A DNA stretch of 64,000 bases from Candidatus Shapirobacteria bacterium (GTDB lineage Bacteria > Patescibacteriota > Microgenomatia > UBA12405 > UBA6130): the NCBI GenBank assembly GCA_027007615.1, contig JALTFB010000031.1, positions 1 to 64,000 on the forward strand. The letters run 5' to 3'. The notes under the pieces were generated by a model that saw nothing but the letters and a program-made list of their open reading frames with translations, searched no databases and was not told the DNA's origin. Position numbers and translations under genes: made by a program. Below, piece after piece: positions 45,717 to 53,533 of this stretch (positions are counted from its first letter, which is position 1; each line of letters starts with the position of its first letter).

Positions 45717-47513
45717 TTACTTTTCAAAGCGGGCATAAATCCGCCGGCAGCCCGCGCCGCAGCTTTCCTGTTTAACAATAACTAAACGGCCCAACTTTAC
45801 CAATTCAGTCGTATTTTTCACATGCGGTCCCCGGCAAACTTCCAGGGAAAAATCGCCAATTTTGTAAACCGATACTTTTTCAGGGTAGCGGTCGCGGAAA
45901 AATGCCAAGGCGCCCATTTTCCGGCTTTCATTGAAAGGCATTACCAAGCGCTCCACATTATGTCCAGCCTCAATCTGCTGGTTAACCAACTCTTCTGCCT
46001 TCTTTATCTCCAATGCTGTTAGCGGCCGCGGGTGGGCAAAATCAAAACGGAGCCGCTCCGGAGTGATATTGCTGCCCATTTGATGGACATGGGAGCCCAA
46101 GATTTGCCGCAATGCCGCTTGCAAAAGATGAGTTGCCGTATGGTAAGCAATTGACCGGCTATCATTATCGGCAAGGCCGCTTTTAAAACGCCCTTTAGCC
46201 GCCCGGCGGGAAATTTGCTGATGCTTTCCTTTTTCTTCCTCAAACTCTTTTTCATCTATTTTTAAATGGGATTTTCCCAGTTCTTCGGCAATAAGCTCCA
46301 GGGGGAAACCAAACGTTTCATAAAGGAAAAAGGCTTCTTTGCCGGACATCATTGTCTTTTTGGCGTCTATCAATTTTTGGGCTGCTTTTTCTAGTTCCCG
46401 TAAACCCCGCTGCAGAGTACGCCGGAAACGCTGCTCTTCATCCTCCAAAACCGAAAGGATTACCTCCAAGTTGTCTAATTCCGGATACTCGCCGGCATAA
46501 TTATCACGATTGGCAATTACCGCCGCGCCAACCTGGCGGCTAAAGCCAACCGACAAACCTAAAGATTCGCCTTGGCGCACGCTACGGCGAATTAAACGCC
46601 GCAGGACATAACTTTGTTCTTTATTTCCGGGAACAATTCCATCGGCAATAATGAAAACCGCCGCCCGCAAATGGTCGGCAATAATGCGCATCGGCCGCCG
46701 CCAATCGCCCTTATAAGGCTTTTGCGCTAACTCGCTAATAGTTTTAATAATTGGTTGCCAAATCGGCGTTAAATAATCATCTTCCAAGCCCAAAAGCAAA
46801 CGTACCGTTCTCTCTACTCCCATGCCGGTATCCACATTTTTTTGTTTTAAGGGATAAAACTTTCCATCAGCCCGTTTTTCAAATTCCATAAAAACGTTAT
46901 TCCAGATTTCAATATACTTGCCGCAACCGCAGCCGGGGCGGCAACCCGGCGAGCATTTGGCTTTACCGGTATCAATGAACATTTCGCTATCCGGCCCGCA
47001 GGGACCCGTTTGGCTAACCGGACCCCACCAATTATCTTTGCGCGGCAAGAAAAAAATCCGTTCTTCGGGAATGCCTAACTGGCGCCAGACTTTAGCCGAC
47101 GCCGTGTCGCGAGGCACGCTTTTATCACCGGCAAAACAAGTCACCGCTATCTTTTTTGCAGAAAATTGAAGAACTTTAGTAAGAAATTCATAGCTCCAAC
47201 CAATGGCCTTTTCTTTAAAATAATCGCCCAGCGACCAATTGCCCAGCATTTCAAACCAGGTGTGGTGAAAACTATCTCCCACCAGCTCAATATCTTGAGT
47301 GCGAACACATTCCTGGACGCTAGCTAGGCGTTTGCCCAAAGGATGGGGTTCGCCCATTAAATAAGGCACCAGCGGATGCATTCCGGCAGAAATAAAAAGC
47401 GCCGAAGCATCACCCTCCGGCACTAAAGAAACCGAAGGAATTATCCGATGCCCTCTTTTTTTAAAAAAATCAAAGTAGGCATCCCGTAACCAACGGGCGG
47501 TCTTTTTCTTCAT
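45717..47513 (-). CDS. alaS: Alanyl-tRNA synthetase, short form without C-Ala domain
   Basis: 598 residues against ~870 in E. coli. The class II aminoacylation and tRNA-recognition domains are complete, and the editing domain keeps its zinc ligands H458, H462 (HTATH), C560 and H564 (CRGPH). The oligomerising C-Ala domain is missing; the protein ends at RRIYARFEK, right after the editing site. A cysteine cluster CSPGCRPGCGC (187-197) sits in the variable loop before YIEIWN. Its promoter abuts the ATG, suggesting a leaderless mRNA. Confidence 0.94.
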   Translation of the reverse strand: MKKKTARWLRDAYFDFFKKRGHRIIPSVSLVPEGDASALFISAGMHPLVPYLMGEPHPLGKRLASVQECVRTQDIELVGDSFHHTWFEMLGNWSLGDYFKEKAIGWSYEFLTKVLQFSAKKIAVTCFAGDKSVPRDTASAKVWRQLGIPEERIFFLPRKDNWWGPVSQTGPCGPDSEMFIDTGKAKCSPGCRPGCGCGKYIEIWNNVFMEFEKRADGKFYPLKQKNVDTGMGVERTVRLLLGLEDDYLTPIWQPIIKTISELAQKPYKGDWRRPMRIIADHLRAAVFIIADGIVPGNKEQSYVLRRLIRRSVRQGESLGLSVGFSRQVGAAVIANRDNYAGEYPELDNLEVILSVLEDEEQRFRRTLQRGLRELEKAAQKLIDAKKTMMSGKEAFFLYETFGFPLELIAEELGKSHLKIDEKEFEEEKGKHQQISRRAAKGRFKSGLADNDSRSIAYHTATHLLQAALRQILGSHVHQMGSNITPERLRFDFAHPRPLTALEIKKAEELVNQQIEAGHNVERLVMPFNESRKMGALAFFRDRYPEKVSVYKIGDFSLEVCRGPHVKNTTELVKLGRLVIVKQESCGAGCRRIYARFEK

Positions 47514-47519
47514 TTATCA

Positions 47520-47549
47520 ATTATAACCAACACCACCGTGTTTTACCAA
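47520..47549 (-). promoter_or_regulatory. Promoter of alaS
   Basis: Minus strand TTGGTA, an 18-base spacer and a perfect TATAAT (47520-47525). Only 6 bases separate the -10 box from the ATG, so transcription would start at the start codon. Confidence 0.55.
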
Positions 47550-47567
47550 GAATCAGACCGATTAGCC

Positions 47568-47951
47568 CTATTTCTTCTTGAGGAAAAAGTGCCGGGGAAA
47601 TTTTTTGCTGGCCGGCAGGGCCTTAGTCACCGCCAAAAAAGGCTTCGGCTTTTCCTTAATCTTTTTTTTCTTCTCGCTCGTCAGCCATTTTTCTCCCCAT
47701 TGCGCCAGCTGACGCACCACCGATAAAATTCGGGCCGAACTTTTCAATTCCTGGATTAATCCCGGAAGGCCGGTCACGCTTCCCTCAATCGCCGCCAAGC
47801 TTCTATCGGCGCGTTGGCTGATTTTTTCCCACTGGCGCAGCAAGCGCTGCAAATCACGGAAAACCAGCATCAGCCAGACACCGGCCGCCACAAAAACAGT
47901 TGTCAAAAGAAAAATACTGGCGATGAGTAAAAATTGCATCAAGCTCCCCAT
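47568..47951 (-). CDS. Hypothetical single-pass membrane protein
   Basis: 127 residues, no recognised family. One N-terminal membrane helix (about 6-30), then an amphipathic, possibly coiled-coil stretch, and a strongly basic C-terminal tail (KKKKIKEKPKPF). It resembles the general layout of DUF948-type proteins but lacks clear motifs. It directly follows the RodZ-like gene (47952) and is probably co-transcribed with ftsK. Confidence 0.5.
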   Translation of the reverse strand: MGSLMQFLLIASIFLLTTVFVAAGVWLMLVFRDLQRLLRQWEKISQRADRSLAAIEGSVTGLPGLIQELKSSARILSVVRQLAQWGEKWLTSEKKKKIKEKPKPFLAVTKALPASKKFPRHFFLKKK

Positions 47952-48590
47952 TTACTTTATTGTATCAACTTGCGGCTGAAAAACAATCTCTTTCTTTAAC
48001 ACCATTTTTTTTCCGCTTGGAGAGACAGCTTCGAAATAAAGCCAATTTTCTCCCTTCATGAGGATAACCTTTCTTTTAAAATTACCGTCCTCATCCAGAA
48101 GCAATAACCTGTTATTCAGTTTTAGAGTTATCGCCCTATGGGCCTGTCCCTTAACCATTATGAAAGGGCTGTGAACCTTTTTGGGCAGAGGCAGCAATGT
48201 CAGATCCGGCGGGCGTTGGAAAAGATAATATTCCAGGCCTAAATAGCCAATTATCAATAAGATAAAGGCCGTTATAGAAACAAATTGCCAGTTGGTAAAA
48301 AGTCTACGAATAAGGCAATTTTTTCGGGGGGGCAGAAAAGAACGGCTGGCTGCTTTCGCACCCGGATAATCCCGCCGGAATAAAGCCAAAGCATGCTTCT
48401 CGTCAATTCCCAGCCAACGGGCATAATCACGCAAGTAAAGCCGCCTGTATCCCAAGGGAATACGTTGGAAATCGCCTGATTCAATCGCTTGCAAATAACG
48501 CTGGGGAATCGTTAAAGCCGCCGCCGCTTTAAGCAAACTCAAGCGACGCTCATTGCGCCTCCGCCGCAACATCGCCGCCAAAGTTTCCAT
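47952..48590 (-). CDS. RodZ-like helix-turn-helix membrane protein
   Basis: 212 residues. The N-terminal domain (1-75) is the HTH_25 fold of RodZ (RRNERRLSLLKAAAALTIPQRYLQAIE, then YLRDYARWLGID). A membrane helix follows at about 101-123, and the outside part (140-212) looks like an immunoglobulin-like beta domain (KLNNRLLLLDEDGNFKRKVIL). RodZ links MreB to the cell wall machinery, but no mre genes are in the window. It starts 1 base after ftsK ends. Confidence 0.75.
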   Translation of the reverse strand: METLAAMLRRRRNERRLSLLKAAAALTIPQRYLQAIESGDFQRIPLGYRRLYLRDYARWLGIDEKHALALFRRDYPGAKAASRSFLPPRKNCLIRRLFTNWQFVSITAFILLIIGYLGLEYYLFQRPPDLTLLPLPKKVHSPFIMVKGQAHRAITLKLNNRLLLLDEDGNFKRKVILMKGENWLYFEAVSPSGKKMVLKKEIVFQPQVDTIK

Positions 48591-48591
48591 A

Positions 48592-50721
48592 TCAATTCTG
48601 CAGCTCGGGCGGCAATTCCTTTACCAGAACTTCCCGCGGCTTGGTCCCTCTCTTGGGACCCACTATGCCCGCTGCAGCTAGCTCATCAACGATACGCCCC
48701 GCCCTGGCAAAACCAATATGAAGATGCCGTTGCAGTAATGAAACTGAAGCTTCTCCATTGTTGATAACCAATTTCGCCGCCGCTAAAAATACCTCATCGC
48801 GTTCCTGGCCGTTTACTATTACCCGGCTGGCTGTCATGCCGCCGGTTCTGATTGGCTGGCTTAGCACCCTATGGTTATATTCCGCCTCACCTTGCTGCCG
48901 TAAAAAATCTATTAGTTTTTTCACTTCCCTGTCGGAAATCAACGGCCCTTGAATACGAACCGGTTTTGGCCGTTCAGGGAACAGATAAAGCATGTCGCCT
49001 CGCCCCAAAAGCTTCTCCGCTCCAACCGTATCTAGAATTACTCGGGAATCAACGGCGCTGGAAACGGCAAAAGAAATCCTCGTCGGAATATTAGCTTTTA
49101 TCACCCCGGTAATAACATCAACCGAAGGCCGCTGCGTTGCCAAAACCAAATGAATGCCGGTTGCTCGAGCCATTTGGGCTAAACGATTAACCGAATCTTC
49201 TATCTCCGCCGGAGAAAAACTCATAATATCAGCCAGCTCATCGATAAAAATAACAATATACGGCAGCCGCTGAATGCCGGCCAACTCATTATAGCCGGTA
49301 ATATTGCGAACTCCTATTTGGTTAAAAGTCTTATAGCGTTCATCCATCTGGTTTAAGGCCCATTTAAGAGCCGAAAGGACTTCCGCTGATTTATAAATTA
49401 CCGGCGTCAGAAGGTGAGGAATACCCTGATAATGGCTCATTTCAACGCGTTTGGGATCGATCAGTATTAGCCGCAATTCATCGGGGCTGGCGCGAAAAAG
49501 AAGAGTGGCAATCCACGACCTTAGCAAAACGCTTTTCCCCGAACCTGTTTGCCCGGCAATTAACACATGAGGCATGCTGCCAATGTCTGCTATCATTGTT
49601 TGGCCATTAACACTCAATCCCAAAGGGACCGCCAGCTTCGATTTTGATTGCCGCATCAGTTGTGAAGTTAAAATCCGCCCCAAAGGAACAATTTCCGCCC
49701 GGCGGTTAGGAATCTCTATACCTACCAACGAACGGCCGGGAATAGGAGCTTCGATGCGGACTTGACCCGTTGGCGCCGCCAATGCCAAAGCTAAATCATC
49801 GGCCAAAGTGGTAATTCTGGAAAGCTTCGTGCCTGAAGCAACCGCTAGGGCATATTGTGTGACCGTAGGCCCTTGGCTTGTCCCTTTTACTCGAGCGGTA
49901 ATGCCAAAAGAATCAAGCGTCTCTTCAATTTTCTTGGCATTGCCGCTAACATTGCCGCGGTCTGCTTGCATTGGCGCCGTTTCTCCCAATAAATCCAGTG
50001 GCGGATAATGCCAAACTTGCTGGCGTTCACCCTGAGTCAGCAGTTTATTTTCCGGCGGGGAAGAGCCTTCCGCCAAAGTTTTCAAAACAGGCGGCGGCCC
50101 GGCAGGAACTTCATCTAGTTTTGTTTCCGCTTTAGTCTTGTTCTTAATCTCCATTGGCAAGGGAGCCGCCAAAGCTCCTTCGGCCGAGGTTTTATCTTCA
50201 ATTAACTTAGGCGCCTTTGCTTTTGGCCGGCGCCAATAACGCCCGACTACGGACAACCCTTGAAGCAAAACGAGCCAAATGCTTTCCAAAGATGTGTCAA
50301 AAAGCACTAAAACACCCACCAAAAAACCCAAAACAAATAAAGATCCCGCCCCGAAAGAGGTTAACCAAAAAGCCACTTGTTGCCAAAGCCAATGGCCGAA
50401 AATGCCCGCCTGCAATAAGCCTGCCAAAGCTAACCAGGCAACCGTTACCCCCAAGCTAATATGAAAAGCCGCTAAAATCGTCTGCAAGGGTAAAATTAAA
50501 AACCCAAAGCACAAGCCGATAAAGGGAAGTAAAAAACTAGTCATCCCAAAATATTGAAAAAGGCGGAAATTAAGTCGCTCTAAAAGAAATCCCTTTTGAA
50601 AGAAAGAAAGTATCACCAAAATGACCGCCAAAAAAACCAGCAACGATAGAACCGACAAGATTGTTTTCTTTTTAATACCGCGGCGGCGGCCTAAGCGCTT
50701 CTTTTTTCGTCGTCTTCCCAT
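48592..50721 (-). CDS. ftsK: DNA translocase FtsK/SpoIIIE
   Basis: 709 residues. Four N-terminal membrane helices (about 20-160), a short linker, then the RecA-like motor with Walker A GQTGSGKS (390-397) and Walker B YIVIFIDELADIM. The C-terminal gamma winged helix (VSLLQRHLHIGFARAGRIVDEL) would read polar KOPS-like sequences. It pumps chromosome ends across the division septum. It lies between RNase J and the RodZ-like gene. Confidence 0.95.
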   Translation of the reverse strand: MGRRRKKKRLGRRRGIKKKTILSVLSLLVFLAVILVILSFFQKGFLLERLNFRLFQYFGMTSFLLPFIGLCFGFLILPLQTILAAFHISLGVTVAWLALAGLLQAGIFGHWLWQQVAFWLTSFGAGSLFVLGFLVGVLVLFDTSLESIWLVLLQGLSVVGRYWRRPKAKAPKLIEDKTSAEGALAAPLPMEIKNKTKAETKLDEVPAGPPPVLKTLAEGSSPPENKLLTQGERQQVWHYPPLDLLGETAPMQADRGNVSGNAKKIEETLDSFGITARVKGTSQGPTVTQYALAVASGTKLSRITTLADDLALALAAPTGQVRIEAPIPGRSLVGIEIPNRRAEIVPLGRILTSQLMRQSKSKLAVPLGLSVNGQTMIADIGSMPHVLIAGQTGSGKSVLLRSWIATLLFRASPDELRLILIDPKRVEMSHYQGIPHLLTPVIYKSAEVLSALKWALNQMDERYKTFNQIGVRNITGYNELAGIQRLPYIVIFIDELADIMSFSPAEIEDSVNRLAQMARATGIHLVLATQRPSVDVITGVIKANIPTRISFAVSSAVDSRVILDTVGAEKLLGRGDMLYLFPERPKPVRIQGPLISDREVKKLIDFLRQQGEAEYNHRVLSQPIRTGGMTASRVIVNGQERDEVFLAAAKLVINNGEASVSLLQRHLHIGFARAGRIVDELAAAGIVGPKRGTKPREVLVKELPPELQN

Positions 50722-50741
50722 ATATTAATCATAGAGAAAAT

Positions 50742-52430
50742 TTAAACCTTCATCAACAAAGGCAGTATCATCGGTTGGCGCTGCGTTTCTCGATAAACAT
50801 ATTCTTCTACCGCTGCTTGGACCTTTTGCCGCACCAAGGCAAAGTCTTCCATCGCTTCAGCATGATACGTTTGATTAAAGATCTGCTCTGCCAAACGGGC
50901 AATTGTTTTTAGGAATTGCCTATTTTCTTTCTCGTAAACAAAACCGCGGCTCATTACTTGTATCGGCTGAAGCAATTTGCGCCGCCGGTCGTAAATCATT
51001 ACTATAACCAGAACTCCTTCCTTAGCTAAAACCCGCCGGTCGCGCAAGACAACTTTACCCACATCGCCAACTCCCAAACCATCCACAAAAACTTGGCGTA
51101 ATGGCGGTTGTAATTCCTCTGTTTTCAAGCCAAAGCGGCTATAAACCAAAACGGTATTTTCCTTAGGAAGAACCAGTTGGCTATCCTTAAAATTAAGCTC
51201 TTTAGCCAATTGCAAATAGCGCTTTGCCTGCCGGTAACTCCCACCGATCGGCGCAACATAGTGCGGCCTCGCTAATTCCAGGAGCAGAGCCAATTCCCGC
51301 CGCGCCCCGTGGCCGGAAACATGAATCCGCCCATTTTCAATTTCATGGTAAACCACGTCCGCGCCTTCTTTTATTAAATTATCAATCATCGTGTAAATCC
51401 CCTTATTAGTGCCGGGAATATAATCGGGCGATGAAAAAATAATCCTGTCCGTAGACTTTATTTTTAAGCGATGTTGGCCGCTGGTAACCCTATAAAGCGA
51501 CGATCCCACCTGCCCCAAACTGCCCCCGATAAGGAATGTCAATTGCTTATCCGGCAATTTGCGGGCCCGGCGCAAATCGACCAAATCCCTATTCTCAAGC
51601 TTAAGATAACCTAATTTTTGGGCTAATTTCACATTTTTTCCCACTGACATCCCCACCAAGCAAATTTTGCGCCCCTGCTGGCGGGAAACGGCAATTGCTT
51701 GTTGCCAACGGTAAATATTGGAAGAAATGGCCGTTACAAAAACGCGCCCCTTAGCCGTTTCTATCTGCTCTTCAAACATAGACGCTAACTCCCGCTCCGA
51801 AGGGGAAACGCCTTCTCTCTCCGATCCCAAAGAATCGGATAAAAGGCCTAAAATTCCCTCATCGCCCAAACGGGCAATTTTTGCCAATTGGCTAGGTTTA
51901 TTGTCAAGAGGATGGGGATCAAACTTAAAATCGGACCCGTGGTAAAAGTTGCCTATCGGCGTGCGGATAAAATAATGGAAAGTGTCGGGGATGGAATGGG
52001 TTACCCTGATCGCTTCCGCTTCGAAAACGCCAAAACGGACTTTATCGTCCGGCTTTATTTCCTGTATCTTGATTCCCGGGACACCATAATCCAATAGCTT
52101 TTCTTCTATCAACCCCTTGCTCAAACGGCTAGTATAAATCGGCACGCGCCGTTTAAATTGGGTTAAAAAGAAAGGCAAGGCGCCGATATGATCTTCGTGC
52201 CCGTGGGTTAACAGAATGCCAACGACTTTCTCCTGCCGCTGCAAAACATAACTAAAATCGGGGATAATCATATCTACACCAAGGGCATCGGCATTGGGAA
52301 AGCCAACGCCGACGTCAATTATTAAAATTTGGCTTCCTTCCTCTTTGCCTTGAGGCAAAAAGTGGTAAGCGTACATGTTTTGCGTCACCTCGCCAAAGCC
52401 ACCCAAACTAACAATTTTCAAAAGGTCCAT
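50742..52430 (-). CDS. rnj: Ribonuclease J
   Basis: 562 residues. The metallo-beta-lactamase motif HGHEDH supplies H76, H78, D80 and H81. The beta-CASP part includes TAISSNIYRW, and GHGARRELALLLELARPHYVAPIGG is the family's motif C region; the C-terminal dimerisation part is present. RNase J is a 5'-3' exonuclease and endonuclease for mRNA decay and rRNA maturation, and with PNPase nearby forms the RNA-turnover set of this genome. A GGAGGAG ribosome site precedes the ATG. Confidence 0.94.
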   Translation of the reverse strand: MDLLKIVSLGGFGEVTQNMYAYHFLPQGKEEGSQILIIDVGVGFPNADALGVDMIIPDFSYVLQRQEKVVGILLTHGHEDHIGALPFFLTQFKRRVPIYTSRLSKGLIEEKLLDYGVPGIKIQEIKPDDKVRFGVFEAEAIRVTHSIPDTFHYFIRTPIGNFYHGSDFKFDPHPLDNKPSQLAKIARLGDEGILGLLSDSLGSEREGVSPSERELASMFEEQIETAKGRVFVTAISSNIYRWQQAIAVSRQQGRKICLVGMSVGKNVKLAQKLGYLKLENRDLVDLRRARKLPDKQLTFLIGGSLGQVGSSLYRVTSGQHRLKIKSTDRIIFSSPDYIPGTNKGIYTMIDNLIKEGADVVYHEIENGRIHVSGHGARRELALLLELARPHYVAPIGGSYRQAKRYLQLAKELNFKDSQLVLPKENTVLVYSRFGLKTEELQPPLRQVFVDGLGVGDVGKVVLRDRRVLAKEGVLVIVMIYDRRRKLLQPIQVMSRGFVYEKENRQFLKTIARLAEQIFNQTYHAEAMEDFALVRQKVQAAVEEYVYRETQRQPMILPLLMKV

Positions 52431-52442
52431 TTTCTTCTCCTC

Positions 52443-53489
52443 CTACCAACTGGGTATAAAATTTTTAATATTATCGGGTGTAACCGCCACTTTAGTGGCT
52501 TTACCGCTAACAATCATCATCGCCACCTGACGGCAAATTTTTTCAATATTGCGCTTGAGGGTACGGACTCCGGCATCAAATCCAAGCGGCCGGACAATTA
52601 GCGGCCAGCAAGCGTCGGCAATTGTCAATTCCTGGGGACGGAGACCGGCCGCCTTCATGGCTCGGGGTAAGAGATAGTCCTTACCAATAATAGTCTTCTC
52701 TTTATCGGAATACGAAAGCATGGCTATCGGCTCTATTCTATCCATCACCGCCGTAGCTATCCTATTGGTATTATTTGCCGTGGCGACAAAAAGCACCTGC
52801 GACAAATCAAACGGATAGTCAATGAAATGGTCGTTAAAGCGTTGGTTTTGTTCAGGATCCAGCAGTTCAACCAAAACACCCATGATACTGCTGAGAGCCG
52901 ACTCCGCCACCCGGTCAATTTCATCAAGGAGAATTACCGGATTACGCACCTTAACTTGGCGCAGCCCGCGAATTATCCGGCCCGGGCCGGCATAGGGATA
53001 AAAACGCGATTGGCCGCGCAAATAATAAGAATCTCCCAAACCGCCAAAAGGAATGCGGATAAATTGCCGCCCCAACGCCTGGGCGATAGCAGACGCCATG
53101 GTTGTCTTGCCGGTGCCCACCAGACCGACAAAACAAATCACTGGCGCCCTGCTTATCGCTTCCTGGCCGCGCTGCTTTTGCAAAATTAACACCGATAAAT
53201 ATTCTAAAACCCTCTTTTTAACGCTTTCCAGCCCGTAATGGCTATCGTCTAAAACCTGCCGGGCGCGCTTCAGGTCAAGGATATCTTTACTTTGCTTATT
53301 CCAAGGCAGGTTTACAATCCAATCAATATAACTGGCCGTCCGCTGATAATTAAGGAAAAAGCTCTCCGTGCCCACCAACAATCCCAACTGGTCAAGCATT
53401 TCTTGCAGTCTTTGTTGCAAATCGGAAGGAATATCAGCCCCGGACAACTGCCGACGCAAATTTTCTAATAAATTATTTTTCTTTTCCAT
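52443..53489 (-). CDS. Lon-like AAA+ ATPase without protease domain
   Basis: 348 residues corresponding to the ATPase centre of LonA: the pre-AAA segment YIDWIVNLPWNKQ and DDSHYGLESVKKRVLEYL, Walker A GLVGTGKT (122-129), Walker B VILLDEIDRV, sensor FVATANN and arginine finger MDRIE, then the small alpha domain (LGFDAGVRTLKRNIEKICRQ). The N-terminal substrate domain is missing, and the protein stops before the Ser-Lys protease domain. It could act as an unfoldase or chaperone, or pair with a separate protease. Not a fragment by frameshift: the end is followed by rnj after 12 bases, with no protease remnant. Confidence 0.88.
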   Translation of the reverse strand: MEKKNNLLENLRRQLSGADIPSDLQQRLQEMLDQLGLLVGTESFFLNYQRTASYIDWIVNLPWNKQSKDILDLKRARQVLDDSHYGLESVKKRVLEYLSVLILQKQRGQEAISRAPVICFVGLVGTGKTTMASAIAQALGRQFIRIPFGGLGDSYYLRGQSRFYPYAGPGRIIRGLRQVKVRNPVILLDEIDRVAESALSSIMGVLVELLDPEQNQRFNDHFIDYPFDLSQVLFVATANNTNRIATAVMDRIEPIAMLSYSDKEKTIIGKDYLLPRAMKAAGLRPQELTIADACWPLIVRPLGFDAGVRTLKRNIEKICRQVAMMIVSGKATKVAVTPDNIKNFIPSW

Positions 53490-53533
53490 TATTTCAATAA
53501 TAGCACGAATGAAGTGGCAAGGGGGTTTATTTT

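Noticed and set aside
53497..53525. TATTAT 7 bases before the Lon-like ATPase start as another leaderless promoter
   Set aside because: No -35 box at a workable distance (the nearest TTGCCA has a 12-base spacer).
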